From NCBI GenBank assembly GCA_039881145.1, contig JAYKKI010000007.1:39575001-39639000 (forward strand): 64,000 nucleotides of DNA. Direction: 5' to 3'. The position numbers were made by a program, and so were the translations under genes. Numbering within the stretch: position 1 is the first letter of the stretch; the number at the start of each line of letters is the position of its first letter. Source of the stretch: Druceiella hillmani. Taxonomy: Eukaryota > Arthropoda > Insecta > Lepidoptera > Hepialidae. Under the pieces are notes generated by a model. The model searched no databases. It was not told the DNA's origin and saw nothing but the letters and a program-made list of their open reading frames with translations. This document shows, piece by piece, positions 48,119-59,787 of the stretch.

Positions 48119-48712
48119 TGTGATAAGCAAAATAAACATTCAAACAAATTTTGAGTTGTGTTTAATTTATTATCATAAGTCTTTTAAATATTATAGTAGT
48201 CTTCATAAATAAATAAAACCACACAGTATTGATTTCAAAGGAAACTCAGACACCGATAAGAAAACTATTTTTAACAAGACTTGCTTGTATAGATATGTAG
48301 ACCCGCACTCACTGGTTATATTGGGAAAATAAATAAAAAGTGAATTACAAAAGATTAAAAGCATTTTCAAATTTTTATAAGGCATTAGTGTACGAGTATT
48401 AAAATTAGTGCGCTGTTATAAATAAAACGAACAGTCGAAAAAAAATTAGAGTTCTTGTTTAATTTATTACCATTACTCTTAAATTTTTAATAAGTATAGA
48501 GTCGTTATAAAAATACAATAAAAACACACACGTTTTTATTTGAAAGGAAAAGTCAGGCACCGATAAAAAAATCTACTTTTAACAAGACTGTCTAGTACAT
48601 ATAGTTAGACACGCACTCACTGGGTACATCATAAAAGTACATAGAAAGGGAATTGCGAAAGTTTAACAGCATTTTTAAAACTTTTATGACGAACATAGTA
48701 TGGAAAATTTTA
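48119..48712. repeat. Tandem duplication, about 297 bp per copy
   Basis: Copy 1 is about 48,119-48,414 and copy 2 about 48,415-48,712. Ordered shared blocks include GTTTAATTTATTA, CAGGCACCGATAA-like, TTTTTAACAAGACT, CGCACTCACTGG and AGCATTTT. Identity is moderate, so the duplication is old relative to the 72-bp and 208-bp arrays. No coding potential is seen. Confidence 0.75.
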
Positions 48713-49213
48713 AAATTGTTTTCTGTGTAAATATGCACCTCCATGGCGTGAAAGTAAAATGGGATGAACCAATGATACTATCATTTGTATGGTGGGATAT
48801 GTCCTCGTCCACTTTCCACGAATTCAGGCAAAACATTTACAAATACATCCGTAAATAATTAATATTTCAGCTTGACTAACGTTTAATCTCAAAAGTATCT
48901 TATATCTTAGCTTAACTTTAAGCAAAATCGCTATAATATTACCAAAAAATTATTTTCCTCACTTTTAATCCTATGTGCTTAGCCTTACTGCTTGAATGCT
49001 AATATTTAATTTGAAATTCCGTAAAACAAGTTTAATAAGGCTTAAATTATGTATTAAATTCTAAAGTATTTCACTTTAAATTTTAATATGTACCTTAATA
49101 TTAAAAAAAATAGATTTAATATTCATAGACGCTTAAGTAGTGTATTCTATATTTGTTTTAAATATCTTCAGTTTACAGACACCCCTCTCTTACAGCTTTA
49201 TAATGGTATATAT

Positions 49214-49217
49214 GTGA

Positions 49218-49288
<71 letters not shown>
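49214..49288. repeat. (TG)n(TA)n compound microsatellite
   Basis: A TG run (49,214-49,232) followed by TA (49,233-49,288). The adjacent G+C-richer stretch 49,375-49,560 has overlapping open frames on the minus strand without recognisable motifs. Confidence 0.95.
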
Positions 49289-49961
49289 ATTTATGGTTAT
49301 TAAAATATAACATCACTATAAGATAAAAGGAATTGATCGACTTAACTACCGATATGACTACAACACAGCCATGTTCTAATCGTCGTACGAAAAGTCGCAC
49401 GTAAGCACACGTCGCCATACATACCTATTTGACGTAGCCTGTAAGTATACGCATACTTCTAAATTATATCCATATAAGTATGTATTACCAAAACGCACAA
49501 CAAAATGAAGTAGACAAAGAATAACATTAAACATTCCTCTAAGTGTAACAGTCAGACTACCACATTGAATCATATCTATAATAAAATATATGAAGGATGA
49601 AACGAACTGTAGGTTTATCAGCCGGTGATGTTGCTATTCAATTGTAGGATTGAAGTTGATACTTGTTGACAACGTGTTTCATTTTTTTTAAATGTTTTAG
49701 AATTACTTTACTAATATTTGATCAAAAACTTCAAAATTCACATACGTATTTTAATTCAGTTGCAAAACTTTGAACGTTAACAGTATGAGATTATTTTTTT
49801 TAGTTTTGTAAAAATTCCATTGAAACTTAATTTTGTACTTATTCGAGAACTTTACTTTTATTTCCATAAATTTAAATATTTATCCCATTTCCTCATATTA
49901 AATATTCACAGTGTTTCCCTAAATCAATCATACGTGTATTTGCTGCATTTCCTTAAGTCAA

Positions 49962-49963
<2 letters not shown>

Positions 49964-50056
<93 letters not shown>
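49964..50056. repeat. (TA)n microsatellite
   Basis: A TA run of about 93 bp with one ACA interruption. The poly-Tyr/Ile frame across it is an artefact. Confidence 0.97.
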
Positions 50057-50059
<3 letters not shown>

Positions 50060-50444
50060 GACTTTTTCAAGGATTCAGATGTTTCTAGTTTGTGTATCCG
50101 TATGAATAATTGTGTCCAATAATGTAAAAGTAATTAACTCATAATTCAATTTCTTTTACTTTTAAGAACTATAAACCATTTTGTTACCATATTCACTCAG
50201 AGCAACAGTTGACTTTTTACAATGATTTGACATCATTAATGATAACTTCAATCTTATAATCAAATTGAACAAATAACATAAGTGTTCGTACATACATATT
50301 CTAAAAATAAGTTAAACCTACGTTGTAAAGTTTACCCAAACGATTTTTAAATATATAATAAGTAAATCGTGTACTTAAAAATCGTCTACATATAGCCGCC
50401 AAATAGAAGAAATACATGCACCATGGTGACTCGAAACTTTTACT

Positions 50445-50572
50445 GCATTCACGCTACGTAATTGAAAGAACCACCAAGTATTTCAGATGCAAGTCGAGGT
50501 TTTCAAAATGCTGTTGAGCTGTCGCGCTCAACGATGCGTGTATTCTCTTGACATACATACCATATGAGTTTA
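50445..50572 (+). repeat. Conserved core repeat, copy 8 (plus)
   Basis: GCATTCACGCTACGTAATTG, TATTTCAGATGCAAGTCGAG, TTTCAAAATGCTGTTGAGCT, GTCGCGCTCAACGATGCG, TGTATTCTCTTGACATAC. Unit-B partner of copy 3. The downstream flank (GCAAGAAGAAAATTAAAATT at 50,739) also occurs, inverted, at about 6,866 downstream of copy 2, so the shared module is longer than the core. Confidence 0.75.
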
Positions 50573-50579
50573 TAGAGTT

Positions 50580-51085
50580 AACGTTCTTCTCAATACCTAT
50601 GTTATTAGATAGAGCTGTAGATTTCATCGTTATTTATTTGTAAATGGATTGCTTTCAAAAGAAATACATAGAAGATATTGACAAATATTACAAATAATTA
50701 AAAACTTCACAAATAGTATAAACGTCACCAAGTAAAGTGCAAGAAGAAAATTAAAATTTAATGGAATGAATATTTAAAAATGATGCAATTATTTACTTTT
50801 AATATATCCCTAAAAATATAAGACACAATCTACTAGATGTTTGCAGGAACTAATAATTGAAATGTATCTTTCGGAAGAAAAATTATTGACTGTCATTGAA
50901 TTTGATACTGATAGTTTAAAAGATGTTGCTGTCAGTAATATTTTTGTTGTCAGTAATATCTTCAGTATAATTTTCAACAAATATGTGAGAAATAGAAAAC
51001 GACCATTTTTTTACTCCTTTTCTCTATTTAGAAAGCAATTAGCGAGCTCGATAATACATGGTACCCGAAAAAATCCACCCATCTA
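50580..51085. other. Non-coding stretch of unit B
   Basis: The first 200 bp align with 20,550-20,740 in unit A. A 128-codon frame (50,841-51,227) starts here and runs into the repeat at 51,086. Its second half translates that repeat, so it is not treated as a gene. Confidence 0.45.
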
Positions 51086-51740
51086 TTTTTGGGTTCCGTG
51101 GCGAAATGGCAAAAACGGAACCCTTATAATTTCATCTTGCGCGTCAGTCCGTCAGTATGTCTATTCGTTGTTTATCCTTATATCTCGGTCATTTCACTCG
51201 GAGGCCATTGTAAAATATGTGAGGTAATATATAGTTAAAATTTGGATTGTAGGTGTTTTTATGAACCGCTGTACAGTGAAATTATAGAAAAAATTATATT
51301 ACGGGCGGTATTCCATAAAGTAAACTAAGAGAGAAAAAAATCCATGACACATAGGCGTGTGGCATATCTTTAGACAGGTCTTAAAAATCATATAGAAGTA
51401 CCAAAATAAATTTCTATTTAAGTAGTTTTGGTAAGACATGTGGCTCTAATATCTTGAAGAGTATGATCCCCCCTTTAACTTTTTATCTAACGTGTGTAAA
51501 ATTGAAAAAAAAATTGATGTAGTAGAACTTAACATAAACTTTCAAGGAAAATTGGCTTCAAAAATGTTTCAGTTTTTGAAATATAGGATATTTTTGACTG
51601 CAGTAATGGCTTTGTCAAACTATTATGTATAGTTTGACGGTTAAAATATGCTTTAATGCATACAAAATAATTTTAATATTGTTTCATGCTACGAAAACCT
51701 TCTTGCGCGAATTCGACTCTCACTTAATCGGTTTTATTTC
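51086..51740 (+). repeat. Lepidopteran-type GGTTCCG dispersed repeat, near full length
   Basis: Begins TTTTTGGGTTCCGTGGCGAA, then AAAAACGGAACCCTTATAAT and GCGTCAGTCCGTCAGTATGT, and ends TCTTGCGCGAATTCGACTCT then CACTTAATCGG. This pair of ends (GGTTCCG ... CGGAACCCTTATA ... TGCGCGAGTCCGACTCGCACTTGGCCGG in well-kept copies) is one I know as an abundant repeat in moth and butterfly genomes. It has no coding capacity. It is the strongest taxonomic hint in the window. It is absent from unit A. Confidence 0.65.
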
Positions 51741-51903
51741 ATTTCTTTTTCTTTACTTTTCATTCTCTGCTTATGCCAAAAACTATCTTAACATAATTTT
51801 TTCCCTCATTTTGATTACAGTTACTTTTACTTACATTTTAAAACCACGTTCTCTCCGAATATTGCAACAAATATTCTGCACTGTTCTATCTATTTCAGTA
51901 TTT

Positions 51904-51945
51904 TAGGATTCCGTATCTTAAAAATAAAAACGGAACCTTTATGAG
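51904..51945 (+). repeat. Short piece of the GGTTCCG repeat
   Basis: AGGATTCCGTATCTTAAAAA followed by TAAAAACGGAACCTTTATGA: the opening of the same family as at 51,086, without a recognisable continuation. Confidence 0.5.
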
Positions 51946-52635
51946 TTTTTAGAAGCCCACGCTAAGGTTGTAGCAAAACTAAGGCCATGATTATAGATTT
52001 TTTAAATATTTCCAACATCTTTACCCATATAACTTATATAGTAAGCAATGCGTTTAGATTTTTCTATTTTCAGATTTTCTCTATTTTCAGATGCAATGTA
52101 AAAACTTGAAAGTTGATATAGTAATATATCTTATTACCCCGCGTATTTTCCAAATATTTTACTTTACAAACTTTTTTAAAATATTTGTGTAATGATTAAA
52201 GACGAGTAAATAAAGGTATTAAACTTTCATTTTTTTCCTTTTATATATCAAACATAGTATCATTTATAAAGATTTTTATGAAGAAGATAAACACATTTTA
52301 TCACAATTTTTAATTGCATATTTGAAAAGACATTCTAAAAAACATAAATTTTCTGCCCCTAAAAAGAATGTACTGACAAAAATAGTAAAAAGCCGGACTG
52401 GAAAATTACAGGAAAACTATAGCGATTATAGTAGGTTTATACACCACATTTTAGTGCAAGTTATAATATTGCAATTGGCAAATATTTTAATAGATATACT
52501 ATGTACGATCAAATATTTGTAAGTACCGAAATGTGTACAACAAATGCCAAATGACATATGACAATGACAAATGACAATGACAAATGAAAACAAATGAAAT
52601 AAGCGTAATGACAATTTTATTGGTACTTAACAGAA

Positions 52636-52830
52636 TTTCCATACCTCAAAAGGAAAATGGAACCCTTATAGCATCACTTCGTTATCTGTCTGTCTGTCTT
52701 TCTGCCAAGATCCTTTTTCTCAGGAACGCGTGAAAGTATCAAGTTGAAATCAATTTCAAATGCTTAGGTTCACGATCTCTTGGAGGTCAAAATCAAGTTT
52801 CTAAGTCAACCCAATAAAAAAACCTTAAAA
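52636..52830 (+). repeat. GGAACC-type dispersed repeat, partial copy
   Basis: TTCCATACCTCAAAAGG, ATGGAACCCTTATAGCATCA, CTTCGTTATCTGTCTGTCTG, CTTTTTCTCAGGAACGCGTG, and TTCTAAGTCAACCCAATAAA. A truncated member of a repeat family common in insect, especially lepidopteran, genomes. Better preserved than 26,250-26,400. Confidence 0.65.
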
Positions 52831-52834
52831 TAAA

Positions 52835-53720
52835 TTAGGAATATTATACCATCAAATGTGTATAAGTCACTAAATGTGCATGGGACTCTCCTAGTGTGAG
52901 TTTTACTTGTGCTTGATAGGCTTTTTAAATATGAGTTAACTTGTGCAACAAAGAGACAACAAAAAATATTTTTTCGCCTAGGGGCATAGAATTATCACAA
53001 AAAGAAGTCTTTTGTAGCAGAATACAAGCAATTTTTTTTTATTTTTTCAAACCTATTGTTCAGGCTAAATTCGAATAATTAACCCAAGCAGAAGACGAAG
53101 CTTTCTTTACCAATATCGAATTTTGCGAGATTGATTAAAATGTTGCTAACTCATTCCACCCATCTCGCTAACACGATATATTTCCGAGAGCATTTTTTGC
53201 TCTCGCGTCATCGCGTAAGTTTAATTGAGCAATCTGTATCTTCACGAGCATGTAAGCTATATAGTTATGAAGCTTTGTATTAAGAACGTAAATATGTTAG
53301 AAAGTCACTAATGTGAGAAAACCAAAATTAACGTTGAGAAATTTTTAGTTTATTTTACGTTAATTTTATCTTTATAAAAATAGCTAACATTATGATTTTA
53401 TGGAAAAAAAGGGCGTATAGAAATTACGGCAAAAAAATGTTATGAATACCCTATAAATACAGTAAATTTATTTTTAAGAAAATATATGTAACTATCAATT
53501 TAAATTTATTATTTGTTTTGTTTGATCGTTTACGACATTGCGATAAACTACTATCCCAAACTTCAATGTTCTACTTCAAAAAATTCTAAAAATGTAACTT
53601 TGTTAAATGTATAAATGAACGGATACGTAAATGACTTAGATTTTAAAAACGTTCGATTTTTTTCCGTTAGTGCCGCGAAATGCTTAAAATATAACCAGTC
53701 AACTTTACAGACTTTATGGC
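52835..53720. other. Non-coding stretch of unit B
   Basis: No gene is seen. The stretches 53,060-53,300 and 53,435-53,490 align with 22,140-22,380 and 22,480-22,530 in unit A. Confidence 0.5.
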
Positions 53721-53725
53721 ATATG

Positions 53726-53842
53726 TAATCACTAGATAAATTGAGAAGATACGTAAAAAGCCAAACGCAATGATTTAACAGTAATTTTCAGGTCAAAATT
53801 TCAACTCGCTGCTGAAACTCTGATCTTTCATTTACATCTGTT
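53726..53842 (-). repeat. Conserved core repeat, copy 9 (minus)
   Basis: Unit-B partner of copy 4, strongly eroded. Minus strand: GATGTAAATGAAAGATCAG, GAGTTTCAGCAGCGAGTTGA, ATTACTGTTAAATCATTGCG, TTTGGCTTTTTACGTATCTT, ATTTATCTAGTGATT. The CACGTCACGTAA box is gone. Confidence 0.65.
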
Positions 53843-54449
53843 TGGCTTTACTCAGTTACATGTATTTTTGATCCAATATTAGACATATTCTAACAGAATA
53901 ATACTTTTAAACCCAGCTTTTAGAAATATTATTGTTTAATACTAAATTATTTGATATAATTTACCTGATGATAAATTCCGATTGCTACGCAAAATACTAA
54001 TTATGGTTGTGAGTAAAGTATACAACCGAATAGTATACGGAACAGTTAATATTATATACGTAGGTAGAAGTTCATCTTGGGTAATAACACTCATTCAGCA
54101 ATATACCGAAATTCTCTTAATTTAGATTATTCTTTTATTACTAAACTACAGCCTAAGAACGTTTTAATTACAAATAACAGTATTTTGACGAAATTCAATG
54201 TATTATAAATTGTCATAGTACATGCTCAGTTTGCCACGTAACAAAGGATATTATTGCTGTTTGCTCTTAAAAAATTACTTCTTTAATAATCACTTCTTGT
54301 ATTAATTTAGTTAAAATTCTAACTAGCATATAAATTTATTATTGGTAAAATAAAAACGTCCAAGTACAACCTCTGCATGAAAATTAAAACATGTTCTATT
54401 ACTTTCAGTAACACGTATATATATGTACGTGTATATGTACGTGTCGTCA

Positions 54450-54652
54450 CCGTATTGTGTTGGATTGATCACAAGAAATACGGCCTTTGATGACGCGGCA
54501 CTTCATGGGGACCCGGGTTCGATTCATGGCAGTTCGTCGAGCGGGGCTGGACTGGTGCTATAGTTTAATGTAAGAGATTACTCTTGTAGCAATAAGTCCG
54601 CCATATGTATCTATTAGATACATTAAAGTAATTTAAATAAAATAAATAAAAA
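54450..54652 (+). mobile_element. SINE-like element 2 (tRNA-derived)
   Basis: GTTGGATTGATCACAAG near the 5' end, ACCCGGGTTCGATTCATGG (54,511-54,529; a good pol III box B, GGTTCGATTC), GTCGAGCGGGGCTGGACTGG, a body, and a TTAAATAAAATAAATAAAAA tail. It shares head, box B region and GGCTGGACTGG with the element at 36,051, so the two are one family. It is not a functional tRNA: no cloverleaf closes. Absent from the matching place in unit A. Confidence 0.65.
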
Positions 54653-54659
54653 ATATATG

Positions 54660-57160
54660 TATTAATTTTCTACAAGTCGCAGAACTTTTTTTTTACCTCA
54701 CGGTCGTAGTGTGTTGGTTATTGTCTTTACTTCAAGTAATGTAATTGTTTTAATGTTTTACTTATTTGTAATTGCAAGTGATTGTGGTTAATAAATTAAT
54801 CTCAAATTTTGCCAATAAAAAAAATTATTAACAATAGTTTTCATAAAAATTTCAAGAAATAATAAACTAATACAGGAGTATTTCAGTGTTGTTTTTAGTG
54901 TTTACTTGAAAAACTGTAAATATTATTTCTTTTTAAAAGCGACAAAACAAAGTACATATTTTAATTCGTAAAAATAAAAATAACTTACAACAACATTACA
55001 AACATTAGGTTTAAACCTATATGTATCCAGTCTTCATATTAGCACATGGAATAAGTTTGTTTTTAATATTACCTTGAAAAATTAAAAGCAAAATTTGTTG
55101 CCGTCAAAATAACAAGCTACTATATAAATAAAACCGAAAAACACTTTTTGTAAATAAAAATAACTAATAACTTAATTTCTTATCAATCCTCAAATTTAAC
55201 TTTGAAAGTACTTATTTAAAAAAATATTTACATATCTCGAGTGTACATTTTTTTCTATCATTGGAAATCATAAAATATTTCTGATCATAAAATATTCTTC
55301 ACCAAATACATATTATTGTGTTTCGGTGTCCCATACGAATCATTTTCGATGTTTGAAGCGATGAATGTGTAAAATTCTGTACGATATTTCATAGCTCTCG
55401 GGGCACGGTTATCACCAAATTCGACTATGCTTATCATACCAATGATCTCTCTAAACCTTAAATCAACCATCAGCAACCTTAAAGTTGTTTCTAACATAAA
55501 TATTTAAGTGAGTTCAATGGAAAATGTTCCCTTTGACTGATGAGATTTGTAAAGGAAGAATGTGTTCTCAAATTTCAGGGAAATAGTCAAATCGATGTCC
55601 CTTATGTAGAAATGTAAATAGTTTTGCGTGTTTATTTACTCCATGCTTTGTATTTTTCTGTTCAGTGTATCTGAAATGAATGTAATGTCAAATTCTTTTA
55701 TTTTTTTTCTTCCCAAAACTTTATGAAATACGTCAAACTAAAGAATAGTTTGACGTTTTTAATTTTCTTTATATAGAAATATATTTTAGACTTTTCCATA
55801 TAGCTAAACTTTGCTAATCTCGTTTAAATTTCTACCTGATCCAATTACCTTGACTAAAAAAAGAATACGCGAATGAAAATATAAAACAGTTCAAAAAATT
55901 CAAAATTATGGTAGACAGAAAAATGCATAAAAAATCTACCAAAGAAATAATTATTTTAGTTCAAACAATAATCAAATTCTATTTTAAATAGCGAAAAGGA
56001 AAATAATATTTTGCAGATTCCGTAAACTATGTAATTATTTTTTAGTTTACTGGAAATTCTGCGAGAAAAGTTATGCTCTATTAGATATTTCTAGATCTTT
56101 AATATGCATATAATGGGTCTCTCGTAATATACATATAACGGATTCTTTCAAAAGGATGTCCTAAAGCCTCATAAATTGAGTTAATATTTAAGCTAGTATG
56201 TAAACGTAAATACGTTGATGTAAACATAAATTCATTGTTCAAATACCTACTTTTATCTAGTGGGGAATTCTAAAACTGTGACTATGTGAAGAAAATAGGT
56301 ATCGTTGTTAATTTTTTATCTTCTTATTAATTATTTAATCTTCGTAAGCAATAACGTAATGCAGACGTTGATCAAAAAAGTATACAACTGCAACGTTTCA
56401 TTAAGAACAGTTGAGGTGCTCTTGCACGATGCATGTACAGATGCTTTATTATTTAATTTTATATTCCATACATATAAAAGAAGATCAGTGATAAAATTTT
56501 GTCCAGTAAAGTTGTAGATATTACTTAATATTCTGTCACAAACCTACATAGCACTAGCATGTTGATATGTTAACAGATAGTGAGGGAACATCAGCGCAAA
56601 TAGATCAAAATTATAATTGTTATACTAAATTATGGGTAAATCGTCCCACAAAACTGTAAAGCATAAAATATATACTTTTATCAACTGAATGACTTAAACC
56701 CGACCTGACTAGATATGAAATATTTACATGCAACTCCTGTTTTAAAATTAAAAACTGTGGTAAATCCCAATTTACTTCTCAAAACCCCTTTCATACCCTT
56801 TTAGAATTTTTTAAAAACAGTTTTAACATTAACCTCTCCTATAAACGAAATATGTTCTCCTTTCATCCTTGCCTATCCATCTGCAATGATCAAAAATATA
56901 TATTAGAGAATGAATATTGGATCTTTTAATTTAATTTAAGCAGACAAATTTAAACTGTTTATATTTTGACAATATTTTGAATCTTTAAAAATTATTTTCC
57001 TAGACATTTATGAGAGCGAAGAAACCAATGATAAATATAAATATTTAAAAATAAAATGTCATAGTCTCGATAATATTAACGTAAACATCGCAAATATAAA
57101 CTTTGTATTCAAAAGACCTCCTACCCTCTGTTCAAGTGACGTATTTTCAAAGGAAAATTT
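54660..57160. other. Non-coding stretch largely specific to unit B
   Basis: No gene is recognised. Between the A-B anchors at 54,245 and 57,170 (A 23,740 and 24,500), unit B has about 2 kb more than A, so insertions are likely, but I could not find clean ends. A 70-codon minus-strand frame (55,285-55,497) lies in a slightly G+C-richer patch and has no recognisable motif. Confidence 0.4.
55285..55497 (-). CDS. Unidentified 70-codon open frame (uncertain)
   Basis: Minus-strand frame MLETTLRLLMVDLRFREIIG... with mixed charged and hydrophobic residues and no low-complexity runs, in a patch slightly richer in G+C than its neighbours. It has an ATG start but no signal peptide, domain or neighbour that suggests a role, and no counterpart in unit A. 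It may be a fragment of a mobile element or chance. I assign no function. Confidence 0.15.
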   Translation of the reverse strand: MLETTLRLLMVDLRFREIIGMISIVEFGDNRAPRAMKYRTEFYTFIASNIENDSYGTPKHNNMYLVKNIL

Positions 57161-57817
57161 ATTTTTATTTTAAAAGAGACCGGATGGAAATAGCGTTGCT
57201 AGTTGTCTAGTTGGAAGTCCTTTGAACATCATGTCGTGTGTCCTTTGTTATGTGTGCAGGCATTTATTCGACCGATTTAAAAAGAAAACAATAAAATAGT
57301 TATAATTGCATGGTGGAGCAATAAAGTTATCATAAATTATTTCTAACTTATTTCAACGTGTTATATTTAGTTTTGCGAATTATCAAAGCTATGACAAATG
57401 ATTCAAAAAAATTATTTTCCCCTAATAAACTTGTCGCCAACTTTGGGTAAATTTGCTAGTGATCTGTATCCAATACGCTTGATAGCCGAGTAATAAAATT
57501 TTTACTTTATAAAAATAGATTAGAAACAGTATAAACTTTCAAAAAAGCTTACATCTTAATATAGATGGTATGAGGGGCATCCAGAAACACAATGAATTTC
57601 CAAGGCGATAATAGTAACTGAATGACGAAAATTTATGCTATAATATATTAACTACAAAGTATAAAAAGCCACTTTCTTATAGTTATAAAAAAGTATCAAT
57701 TTTACTTAAAATCACGAACATTCAAATATTGTTTGTTAAATTTTAACAATTGTTAAAATATTATCTTCAATCGTATAACGAATTACAAAAAAATTAAACT
57801 TATAGATTATAGGTAGG

Positions 57818-57818
<1 letters not shown>

Positions 57819-57848
<30 letters not shown>
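57819..57848. repeat. (TA)n microsatellite, short
   Basis: A TA run of 30 bp. Confidence 0.95.
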
Positions 57849-57851
<3 letters not shown>

Positions 57852-58329
57852 ATATATAACTTTAGAATATAGATCAAGTTATCGTCTTAATAATGATCAA
57901 TTTAGAATTATCCAAGCCTATTAAGTCTATGTTGAAATGACTGTTTGGGGCATGATACAATTTCATATATAAGAAGTAAATTATTTCACTAATAAATGAA
58001 TATACGTATGAAATTACTGAAACTCAAACCCTGAAATACGTTAACCCAACGTAAACATCCTCGAATTCAACTCAAAATTGTGTGTTAATAAAGCAAAATT
58101 CCAATATTTTATTTAGGCACATAAATCTAAATATTAACTTCAATATATTTCTTTATAACATTTTCAAAAATCCTCGAATATAATTCAAATTGAAATCGCA
58201 AACGCCGGAAGTATCAGTTTTCGACTCTCTTTTATTATACGTTAATTTAAGGCTTTTTCGGCCTTTCTGGGTACATAGAAATAATATACCTCTTAAGGCA
58301 TTAAATCAATTTTTATCAATTTAATGGCT

Positions 58330-58560
58330 TAAGAGATTTAACTATCTATATGTCCGTATATTTTTTTATGATACATTTTTTATAGATCGTATTAACTCAC
58401 TTTCTTTGTAGCACATACTTGAAAATATTTACATTTTTTAGACACTTGAAATTTGGCAAAGTTATAGATCGTATTAACTCACTTTCTTTGTAGCACATAC
58501 TTGAAAATATTTACAAGGTTATCTTAAAGCGGGCAAATTAAGTGTTGAAAGAGTTAGTTA
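58330..58560 (+). repeat. Decayed GGAACC-type repeat with an internal 82-bp duplication
   Basis: The region matches 26,290-26,540 of unit A (TCTATATGTCCGTATAT; ACACTTGAAATTTGGCAAAG). TATAGATCGTATTAACTCAC and about 35 following bases occur at 58,381 and again at 58,463, a recent 82-bp duplication. Confidence 0.55.
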
Positions 58561-59785
58561 TAAGGAACTCAAAAATATTTTTTTCAAAATTACCAACTAC
58601 ACACCCACAGAGATTTACCCTACAATGTGAAAAAAAGTTTATTCTCTCCCTATTTCCGAAAAGATTATACTAAAAATCATTACAAAACAGTGTTGATAGA
58701 AACTGACTAGGTCATTGATTAAAAAAATTTTGTAAGTAAAACTTTTCCATTTTTATACTCATTCGTATTTACGGGCCGTCATTTATTTTTTTAATATTGG
58801 CCACAAATTGAAAGTCATAGATTTACAAAAAAATACATGCAAGTAAGAAATTTGTGATACATAGGACTACGTATACTAGTTAAACCATTTAAAACGTTTT
58901 ATATTTCTACTCGATATTCATCAAGGATTACACAATTACTACTCGATATTCATCAAGTATTGCACAAGTTCATTACTATATGAATAAAATATGATAGAAA
59001 TTTATGTGAACGTCCATGTGTTAAGGTTTTTAATACTATATTTTTCCTACAATTTAAGTGAATATCAGAAAAATCATCTTATATACTGGTGGCTCAACAT
59101 GATAAAAAAATTAATGGAGTACAATCGCAGATGAACAGTGAAAACAGACATATTGGATGGAAAAAATAATCTTCCTTTTTAAGGTCATATCGCTATGTTA
59201 CAGAAGAAAATTTATATAGCATTTTTACCTTCTTTTTTTAGGAAATCCGAAAATAGTACTTACGCTTTAAGATTATTCTTCACATCAACAATCATTCAGA
59301 TCGTCCCACCAAATAAATAGATTTTATATATAAATGAAGAATTAATAAGTTATTTTTACTGTTCTCTAACTTGCATTTTCTTATTCATATCTCAAAATTA
59401 AGGACAATATTTGAGATATTTATGTATTGAGAGCCAGTAACACTGTGATTGTATTACAATCATAATTCCGATAAAATATAAATATATGAATTTTAACATT
59501 TTTCATAACATTTTATACTAACCTTGTCCATATGATTAACATACTTCACCAGCTTTTTCCCATCATGATCCCATTTATATCTCCTTATTATCATTGAGAT
59601 TCAGAAGTCCTTGTGTTACATTTTATTTTGTCGCAATTTCAGAGGAATAGATAGGTCGTTTTTACTTGAGGATGAACAATATATTGATTTGAGTATGATC
59701 TCATGTCTGACTAATATGAGTGATATGGTACTTAATATTACCTCTAAGATTTATAAACTGTTAAATTAACATGTACCATTAAAGT
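58560..59785. other. Non-coding stretch around the B/C junction
   Basis: I see no gene. CTACTCGATATTCATCAAG is repeated 32 bp apart at 58,907 and 58,939. I could not align this stretch with the start of unit A or B, so the exact unit junction is hidden here. Confidence 0.4.
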
Positions 59786-59787
59786 GA

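Noticed and set aside
50841..51227. 128-codon open frame, the longest in the window
   Set aside because: Its second half is the GGTTCCG dispersed repeat read in one frame, and the first half is AT-rich sequence without motif. No conservation in unit A.
54511..54529. Possible tRNA gene, because of a GGTTCGATTC box B
   Set aside because: No acceptor stem or cloverleaf closes around it, and it belongs to a repeat shared with 36,051. SINE-like is the better reading.
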